A stretch of DNA of 64,000 nt from Botryosphaeria dothidea (Eukaryota; Ascomycota; Dothideomycetes; Botryosphaeriales; Botryosphaeriaceae). The notes under the pieces are model-generated. The model searched no databases. It saw only the letters and a program-made list of their open reading frames with translations, and was not told where the DNA came from. The stretch spans positions 1,984,001-2,048,000 of the forward strand of contig WWBZ02000062.1 in assembly GCA_011503125.2 (NCBI GenBank), written 5' to 3'. The position numbers and the translations under genes are program-made. Below are positions 33,504-45,600 of the stretch, piece by piece. Numbering within the stretch: position 1 is the first letter of the stretch; every line of letters starts with the position of its first letter.

Positions 33504-34719
33504 ATGTCCGGACGGACCGCTCTTCAGCTTGCTGCATCGGCGGGCTATGCAGCTGTTGCCGACGTACTACTTTCTGCAGGAGCAAAACCTGATGAGAAAG
33601 CCGTCGATGGACATACGGCTCTTCATATGGCTGTGTCTAATCGCCATGCAGCTGTTGTCGAGACTCTCCTCACTGCCGGCGCCAACGTCAATTTGAAAAA
33701 TGATGTGGGAAGAACACCACTGCATGTAGCTAATCTAAAAAAGAACGGGGACGCTACAGCATCGCGGCATCTTTTACGTTACGGTGCTAATCCGGACTTG
33801 ATCGACGAGAGTGGAGATACTTCCCTACATCTTGTTGCACGTAACGGCTGTCTACCAACTATGAGGACGCTACTGGCACTGGATCCCATGGTTGTCATCA
33901 AAGGAGGAAGACGCAGGTCGCGCTTTTCTAATGGAAGCTCCATTACGATCAAAGCACACGCTTAAATCGGCTGTGTCGGCCCTCAACAAGAAGACCAATT
34001 TGTTTCGGCCCGTCATCTCTGATCACAGACCAGAACCTGATCCGATATTGCGCAGTAGAGCAAATATAAACGCAAAAGACAAACATGGAAGAACAGCTCT
34101 ACACTTCGCCAGTTTATACGATCATGTGGAGCAAATTGAGTTGCTGCTTCAGGCCGATGCGGACGTGAATGCACGGGACAACAACGGGGAAACACCATTG
34201 ATGAAGGCTGCCAGACGGTCCAACTTTCAGACGATCAGGAATTTACTAGACAATGGAGCGGAAATCAATGTGAGAGATCATGAAGGAAATACTCCGCTCC
34301 TTCACGCAACACGCTACAACTTTGGGAAATTCGAACTATTGCCAAGGAGAGTTGAACTTCTGCTTCGAGCTGGTGCAGAGGTCAACGCAAGGGACCGTTA
34401 CGGGATGACAGCACTGCATCATATTTCAGTGAACAGCTCAGAATCAATAGGGCACTCTGTTGTACCTACGATTGACCTTCTACTAGCAAAGGGCGCGGAA
34501 ATTGACACAAAAGATGACAGTGGAATGACTCCACTTCTCTACGCAGCACACGAATGTCATCTTAACCCCGAGCAAGCATTGAAGAAAGTTCAGCGACTAC
34601 TTGAATGTGGTGCAGAGGTGAATGTAAAGGACTGTGATGGAAACACAGCGCTTTTCTACGCCTCCAATCAAGAAGATATCCGGGAAGCACTTCGCAAGGC
34701 AGGTACAACAGAGGAGTGA
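33504..34719 (+). pseudogene. Ankyrin-repeat protein, probably frameshifted
   Basis: The first frame (33504..33895) starts in good context (AAAACATGTCC) and encodes about four ankyrin units (GRTALQLAASAGYAAVADVLLSAGAK, GHTALHMAVSNRHAAVVETLLTAGANVNLKN and so on). It then loses its pattern near 33885. From about 33892 a second frame continues to a stop at 34717-34719. That frame holds a non-repeat linker and then six or so further units (GRTALHFASLYDHVEQIELLLQADADVNARD through GNTALFYASNQEDIREALRKAG). No intron signals of adequate length join the two, so I read one +1 frameshift. Two separate genes or a sequencing error are alternatives. Ankyrin arrays mediate protein binding; the partner is unknown. 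Confidence 0.6.
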
Positions 34720-34781
34720 CGAGTTCAATGCGCGATAATGGTCCAACGTACGGGTTAGGACTTACTTTACAAGGCTCGTAT

Positions 34782-36347
34782 CTACTTCACAAAGAGATGC
34801 CGCCCGCTGGTTCCTCCAAACATCGCCGTCTTGATCCCCCTCAGCCCACTGATGGGCACCCTCTCCTCCTTCGCTTTCACCTTGTCGTACACGCTCGGCA
34901 GCGTCTCAGCCTTGTACTTCTGTCTCAACCCCTCATACCACCCGCGATCGTAGATCTGCCAGAACTCTTCTTCCGTATAGTACGCATTCGCATACAACCA
35001 CTTGAACCCGCCCAGCCTCTTGACCTCGGCCTCCAGCGCCCTGTTCAATTTGATGAAAGGCTCCGCCTTGCGCGGACCCGGACCCCACACGCCAACATTG
35101 AGCATGAACAGCGGGCCATTTTCCGCAGGGGATGACTCAGCTGCAGAATCTGCAGGCGACGACGACGATGCGGCGGCGTCAGCTTCCTCCGAGCGTCCTG
35201 CATGCTTCGGGTTCTTCCCGATCTTGGCGTGCAGCGGGATCGCCGATGCGTTTTCGACGCGCAGCGGGCAGATCCAGAGGGGGTAGTTCTTGATCTCCTT
35301 GTCGACCCAGTTGATGAAGTCCTCTGCGCTGTCGAAGGGGAGAGCAAGGTCCTGGATGATATATTGTTGAGTGAAACCGCTGGCGTTGAGAGCAGCGTAC
35401 ATTCGGCGGGTATGCATGAGACGGTCCAAAAGGAAGCGGGAGAAATGGTCGAAAGGAGTGTAGAAACGCTTAAAGGCGTAGCGGCCGGTCCAGAAAGCGC
35501 CTCTGTCATACCGGAAGAGGTAGTCTGTGAGAGGTATGACTTCGACGTGGTTTTCTCTGCCAACCTTGGCGACCGAGGAAGCGTGCAGATAGAACCAGTT
35601 GTCCCGAGCGCGGGAGAAACGCTGCGTCTTGACTGAGGGAGAAGATGGGGTGTCGGTCAATTTACCAAGCATGATGGCGCCTCTATTCAGGGAGAACATG
35701 ATACCGTCGATGTATTCATGCTTATCCTCAGCCATGGCGCGTTGAGTTGTGGTGATGGCGGACGGAACGCTATCGACGGTCACATACTCAAGCTCGACAA
35801 ACTTCTTTGCGGGGATGAGCTGGAGCTCAAACAGGGTGGTTACGCAGAGGGTACCGTAGGTCCCTGGAGCGCCATAAAATAGGTCTGAGTTCTCAGTTGG
35901 CGAAGCCCGGGTGACTTCTCCGGTGGGCAAGATGACATCGCACCAATTGACAATGCGGTCGAAGAAGCCCCATTTCCAGGAGGAGCTCTCGCCAGCCACG
36001 CCGGAGAAGCCGCCACCAGTGGTGATGCCTGGAAACTCCATGACGACAGGGGGTATCAGGCCGTGTTTTAAGGTCTCTTCGGCGAGAGTGTCCATGGGCA
36101 CGTTCGGCTGCACCAAAGCGACGTTGCGCTCTTTGTCGACCTTTAGGACATGGTTGAACTTGCTCATGTCGAGCATTTTCTTCTTGTCAAACTGGACAAT
36201 CCTGGTACTATTGGTAGAGCCATGGTAGATTCGGAAGGGTTCCTTGCGCTTGTAAAAGTCCTCGACCTGGGAAGCAATTGCCTTGACAGCGGTGGTATGT
36301 TCATCCATACTAGACATTATGAGCTTTTGCTGAACAAATGTAGACAA
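34782..36347 (-). CDS. Delta(24)-sterol reductase-like FAD enzyme (DHCR24/Diminuto type)
   Basis: An intronless frame of 521 aa from the first ATG; a start at 36317 (MSSMDEH, 511 aa) is about equally likely. The FAD-binding PCMH domain is at the N-terminus: FRIYHGSTNSTR, NVALVQPNVPMDTL and FPGITTGGGFSGVAGESSSWKWGFFDRIV, then ENSDLFYGAPGTYGTL. The C-terminal substrate domain has NWFYLHASSVAK, YDRGAFWTGRYAF, RMYAALNASGFTQQYIIQDLALP and GGFKWLYANAYYTEEEFW. A Ser/Ala-rich insert (about 380-410) interrupts it. The animal and plant relatives reduce the sterol C24 double bond with NADPH. Fungal copies are often not needed for ergosterol, which keeps a modified side chain. The real substrate is therefore open; steroid or triterpenoid modification is one guess. 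Confidence 0.88.
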   Translation of the reverse strand: MSTFVQQKLIMSSMDEHTTAVKAIASQVEDFYKRKEPFRIYHGSTNSTRIVQFDKKKMLDMSKFNHVLKVDKERNVALVQPNVPMDTLAEETLKHGLIPPVVMEFPGITTGGGFSGVAGESSSWKWGFFDRIVNWCDVILPTGEVTRASPTENSDLFYGAPGTYGTLCVTTLFELQLIPAKKFVELEYVTVDSVPSAITTTQRAMAEDKHEYIDGIMFSLNRGAIMLGKLTDTPSSPSVKTQRFSRARDNWFYLHASSVAKVGRENHVEVIPLTDYLFRYDRGAFWTGRYAFKRFYTPFDHFSRFLLDRLMHTRRMYAALNASGFTQQYIIQDLALPFDSAEDFINWVDKEIKNYPLWICPLRVENASAIPLHAKIGKNPKHAGRSEEADAAASSSSPADSAAESSPAENGPLFMLNVGVWGPGPRKAEPFIKLNRALEAEVKRLGGFKWLYANAYYTEEEFWQIYDRGWYEGLRQKYKAETLPSVYDKVKAKEERVPISGLRGIKTAMFGGTSGRHLFVK

Positions 36348-37399
36348 TGGCGGCTTTCAAACTATCGGCCTGGACCAGGATTACGGGTAGAAGTGCTGAA
36401 CAGGCAAATCAAGGGGAATCTCTGGGTATCAACAGTTTCCGCGTCTTCCGCCAGCGTCGCCTGTCGCGTGAGATGCGGGACAGCGGCTGACAGCGGGGAA
36501 CGAGAGGGTATTGTTGCTGGACAGCTGAAAAGGTTAGCAACGCTGAGGGGAATATCACGTGGGAAGGATGGTGGTGATGGTGATGGTGATGGTGATGAGA
36601 ATAGTGTTGGGGAGAAGGTGCGATTGGAGGGTGGGGATGGATCATACGATGACGCAATGGGAATCAGATTCGGATGGCCCGAGAAATTGCCGTTCCGATA
36701 GCCGCCAGGCACCAGGGGTCATCCAGCACCAGAGCCTCTAACTCAATCGACCTCCAATGGCATCTGGATTGTGACGGCATTCAATCATCTCAAGTCTTCC
36801 AAACCGATTTAGATATCCATGCTGTCCTCCACAAGCCAATACAGGGACCCATTTGCCGACTATTAATTGCTCTAATGAAAGACCAATGACTCCCAGGAGC
36901 CTCGTCGAAATATCTTGCGAATGTGGTTGAAGTAAGCTTCGTATCTTTATCCATAAGCTCTCGGCGATCTGGCAGATAGACTTCGGACGCCACGCGGGAT
37001 GCTTGGACCCGATGCATCTTCACAATTCCGTGATCGATGTTCTGGAAGCCCCAGAATTCGAAGAATTCTGCTAAAGGGGCAGCCGAACACGAATCCGACT
37101 AGCGGACTCGCATGCCACCCAATCGCATCCAGCTGTATACGGCTCGGGCCCAGAGGCACCGGGAAACCCGAGAATTTCGGCTTGGAGTCTGGCCTCATTT
37201 CGCATCAACCTGACATGCACAAAATCGGCACGTTTTTGGCCCGTCCCGGACACCTATTGAGTGACTGCACGTAATATGTGGCGGATCGATTCATATAAAG
37301 ATCTCAAACCATGCCCTGTAGACTCGCTGGCTTCATATCCACCCCATTGGAACCTTGCCTCAAAGTTTTTGAACGTTAACCCTCTAATACTTAATATCC
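36348..37399. promoter_or_regulatory. Divergent interval between sterol reductase-like gene and MFS gene
   Basis: This 1.05-kb interval contains a GGTGAT hexamer repeat (about 36568-36597). A TATAAA element (37294-37299) lies 100 bp before the MFS start. No gene is recognised. Both flanking genes are divergent, so shared regulation is possible. Confidence 0.45.
36568..36597. repeat. Short GGTGAT tandem repeat
   Basis: About five copies of the hexamer GGTGAT lie upstream of the sterol reductase-like gene. It is a simple repeat, likely to vary in length between strains. Confidence 0.8.
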
Positions 37400-39061
37400 A
37401 TGTCCTCTCATAATATCGATGAGGACAAAGAGTCCGGCCACAGCAGTAGAACCAGCAGCATCCAGCAGCGTGCAGGTGATGAGGAAAAGCAACAGGACCA
37501 CCCCACAGGATCAACTGACCAATCGATAACGGACCCCAACATCATCGATTGGGATGGTCCCAACGATCCGGAAAACCCAATGAACTGGACGGAGAAAAAG
37601 AAATGGACTAATATCGGTCTCATGTCTTTCATCACACTCGTCACCCCTCTGGCGTCATCAATGCTGGGTCCAGGTATCCCAAATATCCTCGCCGATTTCG
37701 ATATTCACAGCAACATTTTGGCCAGCTTCGTCTTGTCAATTTACGTCCTCGGCTTTGCGGTTGGTCCGATGATCATCGCGCCTATGTCCGAGATGTATGG
37801 ACGTGTGCTGCTGTACCACATTGGCAATATTGGATTCTTCTTTTGCACGCTTGCATGTGCCTTGTCCAACAGCATCGGGATGTTGATGGCCTTCAGGCTG
37901 CTGGCAGGACTCTTTGGTTCTGCAGCACTGACGCTCGGAGGAGGCTCGGTAGCAGATCTGATGCCGCGGGAGAAACGAGGTGGAGCAATGGCAATATGGG
38001 CAATGGGACCTCTCATGGGGCCAGTCATCGGACCCGTTGGTGGCGGCTTTCTCATCGAAGCAGCAGGATGGAGATGGTACTTCTGATCCCACCCATCTGC
38101 CTCAGGGAAAAACTAACAAAACAAAGGGTGTTCTGGCTCCTCACCATCGCCACCAGCGTCGTCACAATCGTGTGCTTCCTCTTCCTCCGTGAGACCTACG
38201 CCCCCATAATCCTCTCCCACAAAGTCGCCCGCCTGCGCAAAGAAACCAACAACCCCGACCTCCGCTCCGCCCTCGCACCAGAGAACCCCCTTCCCCCACG
38301 CGCCCTCTTCCTGCACTCCATCCTCCGGCCCCTCCAAATGCTCACACGCTCCCTCATCATCTTCCTGATGGCCCTCTACGCCTCCGTCATCTACGGCCTC
38401 CTCTATCTCCTCTTCACGACCTTCACCTTCGTCTTTGAAGGCGCCTACGGCTTCTCCAGCGGTACCGTCGGCCTGACCTACCTCGGCATCGGCGTGGGCA
38501 TGCTGTTCGGCCTGGTCTTCATGGGCTTCATGTCCGACCGCGTCATCAAGCGCGCGATGCAGCGCGGCGAGACGCTGACGCCCGAGCACCGGCTGCCGCT
38601 GTGGCTGGTCGTGCCGCCGGCGCTGCTGCTGCCCGTCGGCCTGCTGATTTACGGGTGGACGACGGAGTACGCGGAGAGCGTGCATTGGATCGTGCCGATG
38701 CTTGGGACGGCGTTGTTTGGGTTCGGGATGATTAGCCTCATGGTAAGTGGCCATCGTTCTTTTTTTTTTTTTTCGGAACTCGGGCAGAAGCTAAAGGGCT
38801 GTGCAGTCTTGCAATCAGACCTATCTGGTGGACGCGTTCACTACGCACGCTGCTTCGGTCATGGCTGCGTTGACGCTGCTGAGGAGTCTGTTCGGGGCGT
38901 TCTTGCCGCTTGCGGGGTTGGATATGTATGATGCGCTGGGGCTGGGCTGGGGAAATTCGTTGCTGGCATTTATTGCGCTTGCGATGGTTCCAGTACCGGT
39001 GGTGTTCAGTCTGTTTGGAGAGAGGATACGGAATAGTAGTGTTGGGAAGGCGGAGTTCTGA
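37400..39061 (+). CDS. MFS transporter, DHA1-like (12-TM)
   Basis: Three exons (37400..38076, 38127..38742, 38807..39061) sum to 515 aa. A hydrophilic N-terminus ends in the group hallmark DWDGPNDPENPMNWTEKKKW directly before helix 1. Next come VLGFAVGPMIIAPMSEMYGR (motif A region), FRLLAGLFGSAALTLGGGSVADLM (helix 4), GPLMGPVIGPVGGGFL (motif C) and a mid-loop ending in helix 7. GLVFMGFMSDRVIK is the second motif A-like loop. Such proteins export drugs, polyamines or metabolites by proton antiport. Intron 2 carries a run of about 14 T. It lies between a sterol reductase-like gene and a P450, which suggests but does not prove export of a modified metabolite. Confidence 0.9.
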
Positions 39062-39203
39062 TGAGTTGAAAAAAAGCGATCCATGCACCATAGGCGCAAT
39101 GCATATGTCAAACATTCCATAGAAAACCAGGAGTAGATATTGAACATCTCATATAGGAGGCTTGTTTGTTCGCAGCTGGTAATATGTGGTGCAGGACGCG
39201 AGG

Positions 39204-39670
39204 TCATACCGTTTGATCCCTCGCATGCTGATCATATGGCGGCGGTGGATCATTCTCCAACCTGGGCGCCTCGGCATCACCTGTGACTGAATCAAGGGCC
39301 TGAGAAGTTGTTTTCGGATGAACCAAGTTGATTGATCTGCTTTGCATCTTGCTCTGTGCCGTCATAGTTCTGTACCTGCCAAGAACAAAGCCACCCACTA
39401 CCAGTAAGAAAGCAAAGACGCCTCCAACAAAACTCGCAACAATTGCAGTTTTGTGAAGGACGATTGTATTATTGGTTGTTTGGGTTGGGCAACTCCAGCA
39501 TGCAATTGCCGTCTACTTGAAGAGGTCGATTTTAAATTCCCAAAACTAGTTATCCCCGCACCCTGTATTTTTCAATACGGCGGTAATTAAATAAAAGTAC
39601 AACCGGTTCTTGTCCGGCTTGGGAGGATAGAGTGTCCATCCAGAGCTAGCAGCAGCAGCGTGCGTTGCAT
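39204..39670 (-). CDS. Possible small single-pass membrane protein, gene model unresolved
   Basis: The last exon (about 39513 to 39204) reads ACWSCPTQTTNN, then a strong membrane helix (TAIVASFVGGVFAFLLVVGGFVLG) and a basic stop-transfer RYR. A cytosolic tail of about 55 residues follows, with PPPPYD near the end, a WW-domain-type PPxY motif. An acceptor TAG lies just before it. Upstream, an ATG at 39670 opens MQRTLLLLAL, which resembles a signal peptide, but I could not connect the two in frame with good splice sites. This may be a type I membrane protein with missing exons or a decayed one. The family is not recognised. Confidence 0.35.
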
Positions 39671-39919
39671 TTCAGGCCTGGGGCGATGACAATTAGTGGG
39701 CACGTCACTGTACGCGTCGAGGGGCAAAGATTCAACGTTGCTTTAAATTGGGGATACCAGCCGCATATCAGAAAGCTATGACAAAATAAAGCAAAATCCG
39801 AGTCCCGGCCCATTTTTCGTGTCTGTATCCAACGCCAAAAAAGACAATTGTAGGAAAGTAGAGCAGACCGAACAGTCCGAAAGAAATAGAATAAATATGG
39901 AAGTCCCAGATAAGATCTC

Positions 39920-41768
39920 TCAAACATTCATGCTGATTTCCGCATCTACCTTTCCTTCCGTCATCTCCACCTGACGGTGGCGGAATTGCAAAATGGGGCC
40001 GGTCTTGTTGCTTGTGATGCCTCCATGATAGAGCTGATACTCATCCGGATTGCGGCGGCCAACGGGGCCATTGAAGGGATTACCACCGCCGACTTCAGCA
40101 TCTGGTCCGTCAACCATCTTAGAGTCGAACTCCCAGAGTACAGTCGCCATCGTCAGCATCATCTCGATCATCGCCATGCCTTTTCCGACGCAGCTGCGGG
40201 GCCCGATGCTGAAAGGGTTGAACACCGAATACATGCGCTGCAGCCGCTCTCTGCCGGCCACGTCTCCATCTTCCACAAGCCAACGCTTGGGGTCGAAGCG
40301 GTGGGGCCTAGGGAAGTATTCCGGGTTCTGGTGAATGGCGTAGATGCTGGTGCCGACGTCAGCACCAGCAGGGAAGTGGTGCCCGTCGACGATAGCGCCA
40401 CCGGGTGCGACTTCTCTGAAGGGAGCACCTCCTGCCGGAGCGGTGATGCGCATGCTTTCGTCGATACAGGCGCGCAGATACGTGCAAGAGTTGAGTGTCG
40501 GACCGGTGCGGATCTGTTCGCGGGATGAGAAGGCTTGACGCACTTCATCGCGCGCTCTGCGGTACGAGTCAGGGTACCGGCTCAGGTAGAAGAACACACT
40601 GGCCATTGCCGTGGCTACGGTGTCCGTTGCTGGTTCAAGCATTAGCAGGTGCCGAGTGTTAAGATGGATGTGGCAGAAGAACCGGCAATGGCAAGGGTGG
40701 CGCTGTCAGCTCTGATCCTGAAGTCGTGAAGCAGCTTTTCGGTCTCGTCATCAGGTACCTTCAGTAGCACGGAGAAGACGTCCTTGCGATCGTCGCAAGT
40801 AACTTGGAAGCGGGCTTGGAGAAGCTTCGTCATGAAAACCAAGAACTTGTTACGAGCTTTGATCGAGGTAGCGAGGAGCTTTTTGTCAAGCCGGTGCCAC
40901 ATGAGCTGAGGCAGGTATCCGAGCACTGTAGTGCGGATGTTGGAACCGTTGATGGCACCGACGATGTATCTATGGGTTGGACTGCCGATCAAGTCGTACT
41001 TCTGGCCGAAGATAACGTCTGCCATGATATCGAAGGCAGTGTAGCTGGCTAAGAGAATAAATCAGTACACAAGACTTACGAAGTTCAGTGCGTTCACTTA
41101 CACCAGTTTGCCATGTTCCGTGGCTCAGACCAAGCGCCATGGGAAGGCGCTAGAACATCGCACAACCTGTTAATACGGGAAAGCATGACCGGCTCGTGCC
41201 CGCGGAGTGCAGTATCCGAGAGGCCTTCCCCAATGAGCCTGCGGCGATTCGAGGCTTCTTTCTTGTCGCGAATGGCTATCACGCTCGGAACCCGATGGAC
41301 GAGAGCATTGTAGCCTTGACTCTTGATGACATTCTTTCCAGATGCGTAGATGTCTGCAGAAGCATTAGTAGACTAGAGAAGCTGGATAAGAGAAGTTCAT
41401 GGCGCATACCTTTCAAGCCAGCCGCGTTGTTGACAATAATACGATCAGGGCCCCAACGGACGAAGTCACCTTTGAGGTAGTCAGCCTTAGTCACTGAAGT
41501 GAAATATGGTGTTCCCACCATAGACTTGATGGCATCTCCACATTTCAATGTGAACATCTTCCTTCCAGGCGTGATAGGCTCCGTACGCATTGGTCAACTT
41601 GGCAAAGAATGGCCCAGGATAGCGAGCAAGTGGATGGAACTTGACTTGATAGGTGATGAAGCTGGCGAGCTACAGAAGTCAGTCGAAGCAGTCATGGGGC
41701 TGATCGGGCTGCAGTACCGTTAAGCCCAATAGGGCTGATGCCCAAAGAAGGATGATTGTGGAAGACAT
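39920..41768 (-). CDS. Cytochrome P450 (I)
   Basis: Six exons (41768..41718, 41669..41519, 41469..41410, 41353..41102, 41048..40683, 40629..39920) sum exactly to 529 aa. The first exon supplies a membrane anchor (STIILLWASALLGLT). Next come ARYPGPFFAKL (Pro-rich hinge), IRDKKEASNRRRLI (helix C region), and an I-helix reading AIAATDTVATA across intron 5. That intron has a weak GTTCTT donor, so AT may be altered. The ExxR motif is in DESMR, the PERF-like motif is FDPKRW, and the heme loop FSIGPRSCVGKG holds the Cys ligand. The C-terminus is unusually hydrophilic. It is convergent with the MFS gene. Monooxygenation in secondary metabolism or detoxification is likely; the substrate is unknown. 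Confidence 0.88.
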
Positions 41769-44700
41769 GGGTGAGAAATTGTTGTAGTTTGGTGCTTCTG
41801 AAAAATTCGAGCGTTCACGAGCAAGATATAGGCACTGGCCCTAGATTGCGAAGGAACAGACCCTGGTGAGAGCTGCCCGCGTGAATCCGTGGGCACACAG
41901 ATAGAAACCGTGATGACCTGATCTGGGCGACTCTATTCTAATTATCAGGCCAATGATAACGCCGTGTCTGCAGTGACTTCTGCCATCATGCGTGACTTCA
42001 ATTTTCGCCGCTGATCGGGCTGCATCGAATGCGTCCACAATTCGGCTATCATTCCGATCCTCCCGATCTGATTTGCCAGACTCCGTAGCCCTTTTGAAGG
42101 CCGGTAACGTCGAGAACGTCTTCCTGCGAGCCTATCTACACTCCTCTCATCATTTGTTCCAGACACTCGTTCTCCCAAACATTTTAACACCCATACCCCG
42201 CAGACCATGGCACGCTGGGTGAAGACTATCACGACCCAGAAGCTATGCTGAGTGGCCCCACCAAGACGGAGCACGCTTAAATGTAGCACGAAGTGGCCAA
42301 ACGAACTACGCCACCATGGTGACTGGACGGATGGCTGGGCAGCTGAGAAAATTATCCGAAACATTTGCTTTTGTCAAGCTGTCTCAGCTGCTCTGGAACC
42401 AAGTTTGACCTGTTTTGTTACAGACAGTATAATATTCGTCCAAGTACTATGGGTATATAGGAATTCAGCATCATACATTGATTTGTTGTTTTGGCAAAGG
42501 TCGCACGTCTTAGCTCGAATGCTTAATCAGAGTTGCATTTGTCGCACAGGGGTATTTTAGACTGCATTATGGGAAGCTCTCATCCCGCGCATCCGTGGGG
42601 ACTCAGCCGCGGAATCTATCAACCGCGCCATGGGTGCACAGCGCATTCAGTGGGGCTATGTGGGAGCTATGATACCTCATGAACTGTGTTCTCATGCACC
42701 TGGGACGTACAACACGGGTAGTCGGCCAATTATCGTCTAAGCCTGCAGCATCGACTGCGTTCAACTGGTGAAGAATTAGCAGCAATCCACCACAAGGTAA
42801 AACAAGTTCTGCATACACTTACACCTGATCTACTAGTAGATATAGTGGCTAGATAAGATCCTCCTGCTCGTGCTCCAGTGCTTTGGTATGACAGCGCCTT
42901 GGGGGCGTAGACTAATTTAGCTGCAGTCTGACAGGCTCAGCTGCACAACTTGTGTTCAGCAAATGAGAAAAGTGCGATGTTAATCGTACGACTACGCCAG
43001 AAAATGAACGAGACTTGACCTATCATTCCATGCATTGAGGCTCTGCGGAAGAAAAGGCGCAAGAATCAGACGACGAAAACACGCCCTCGCAGTGGCAGGC
43101 GATTCCGAGAGTGAGCCAGGACCGACCCTCCGGGGCGGCTACAAGACAACCGACAAATCCACAGAGACCACGGGCATCTCTCTGGGAAGCGATCTTGCAT
43201 GAGCTGTGTTCAGTAATATTTTAGACGGGAGCGACATTACTTGTCCGATCTTCTCCGCATTCCAAGCCTGCTCCACCTTATCTGCACCAGCCACCGATCC
43301 AGACCGTTACGCTGAGCCTCATGGATACACTACTCACACTTTAAGTGTGAGTTTACAAGCACAGAATTATTTTTCGGCGTATCAGAGGAAGGGCGGTCAG
43401 AGTCTGTGTAAAGATGCGTGCGGGGAATGTCGAAAACTTGCTTTCTTTTTTCGCATCATCGTCTTCTGCCTGCCGAGTTTCACGGCAGCACCACGACGAG
43501 TACAACTATTTGCTTACCGCTCAGACTCGCTGTCCCCCGATACACTGCAAGACTTTAATCTCAACTTTGGATTCTCTCGACGCGCAAAGTTGGCGGGGGC
43601 ACGGTGTTGGCCACTCGCGGCCATTGAGCTCGCTGACACGCCGCTTGTTGATGGTTAGTAGCAGAAGCCCATTCCGATGCTGGGGCCTAGACTTGACAAG
43701 TTGGAGACATGGCGGGTGTTGGTGAGAGGACAGAGATAGCGGCGAGCCTATTCCGCCTACGCAATCCCCACCCGGCGACACCGAGAAAGCTCAAATCCTT
43801 TGCCCAGCGAGTCTCAGACACGGCGCTCAGTGCCGCCACTGCCTCCGCCGAACATCTTCAACCTGTCAAACCCCTCTGTCTCATGCAAATGGTAGACCAC
43901 GCGGGGATATCTACTCGCCACAGCTGCAGATTACAGAGACGAAGTGATGGTAAAATCAAGATGGCCATGGGTCGAAGCATTCATATGAATAGCCTTGTCA
44001 CAGGAAATATGCAGCAATTGCACCAGCGCGAGTGCTTTAGCTCCTTACGGTGGAGTCATCCGAATGGCTTTGTCACCAAGAGTTCAACAGACTCACATAC
44101 GGATGAATTCTTCTACTCGCAATGGGGTTATATCCCTTCTATCTAGTTTCTAAGTCCAAATATGTTCCAACGCCACGGCCTAGCCCCAATTCATGTGGTA
44201 TGGAAGCGGTTGTCCCCTACTTATCGACTGAAGACCTGTCTTCAAAGCCATGCACAGGTCTCCGTCGTCGCTCTGAATCCGGCACGCATCCATGTGCAAC
44301 CGGTCTGGACGAGGATGCACATCGTGTGCGGAGGTGAGGTCCATCACATGGTGGAGAAAGGCGTCACATACAATCCTCCCAGGATGCGTTGGGTGACGCG
44401 ACGCCTTTTTGAGGGCGATCCCAATCACCCAAAGGCGACTCTGGGGTACTGTCTGCCGTTGTGAGTTCTCGAGGTTGGTGATGGGGTCCAAGAGGATGTT
44501 AGGATTTAAATGTGTCTGCCTCGCTGAAGAAGTAGATAGGAATGGTCGACTCATCGTAACGGTGGTCTTGCATAAGGGCTGTGTGTATGGAATAGCGTGT
44601 TTCGGGCGTGGCAGAGAGGAACGCGTGTCTGGATTGCTGTGTCCGGTGATAGCTTGGGACGTAGAATAGGTCGGGAATTATGCGAGGCGCATCGATGTTT

Positions 44701-45600
44701 GTTTGAGTATCGCAGAACTAAGCGTGGAGCGGTTGCCATAATTGTTGTTGAATTTTGCTGAAATGCAGTTTGAATGTTATGAATGGTTGGAGACCCTGGG
44801 TAGTGTGAAGGAGAGAGTGTTGACAGCGGCAGCTCTTGAGGATGTGCAATTTTCGTGAAGTGAAATCACGGTGACCCCTTCCTGCCGAAACGGGAAGCGA
44901 CCCATTGACCCCAAGGCTCATTTTCATCCCCTAGCTCTTTCCTGGAAATGTAAAAGCCTCTCCGCAAGTGCCAACGCATAGGAAGTAGAGCGTTCGTCCG
45001 GACGCAAGTGTAGGTATCTTCCCACAAATTCATGTTTGTTGAAGGCAGTTGTTATCTGACGGCGGTAATACTCCCTGTGGTAACACGGTGCTAGCTGCTG
45101 CAAACACTGCGATTGACCTTAGAAAGGGGGCTTGCAGCGGAGAAGTGAGAAGAAAGCCATCATAACATGAGTCTCTTGAACGTCGCATTCAAATTTCATG
45201 TTGTTCGGTTTGGAGCCATTCGAAGGTGGTAGTCATGGTGGCTATCTGGATTTGAAATGCAGACGGAGATACTTGTCGACGGCAGAGCCGGCGCGTGCGG
45301 GGATTTATACGCTTCGGTTCTGGCTCCCGCACGATCCACAGTTTTACGGGGTGCTAGGAAGCGGGCCCACGGCACAAAATAGTGATAAGATGGCAGATGC
45401 CAGCCAATGGGATTCCTTTGCGTCGGGGATACGGGTCAAAACCACCAAGCGGCCGGGGGACATGCCTGTTCGAAAAGTCAATCGTGCTTTCCGATTTAAA
45501 TGGCGGCTACAACTTCCGCGCCCCGCCCGCCCTGTCGGTTCCTGCCTCCAGCCAACCTCGAAGCATCAAGTCATCCTCTCCGCCGACTCTCCCAGCTGCG
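41769..45600. other. Gene-poor 3.8-kb interval
   Basis: The interval between the two P450 genes shows no recognised coding sequence; open frames of up to 150 codons (for example 43206-43658) lack domains, bias and splice logic. A repeat copy lies at 44050-44120. The stretch just before 45601 is the promoter of the second P450. Confidence 0.4.
44050..44120 (+). repeat. Dispersed repeat copy related to the 62.6-kb repeats
   Basis: A 17-base segment (44059-44075, TCCGAATGGCTTTGTCA) is identical to 62625-62641. The similarity continues about 45 bases later with a CGGATGAAT...CTTC..CT segment at matching spacing. The shared order suggests two copies of the same degraded element. Confidence 0.5.

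Noticed and set aside
43206..43658. 150-codon frame between the P450 genes
   Set aside because: No recognisable domain and no codon bias; mixed hydrophobicity without a signal peptide.
45382..45600. N-terminal extension of the second P450 from an upstream ATG
   Set aside because: It adds a hydrophilic, Pro/Ser-rich leader before the membrane anchor, unlike microsomal P450s; ATG 45601 fits better.
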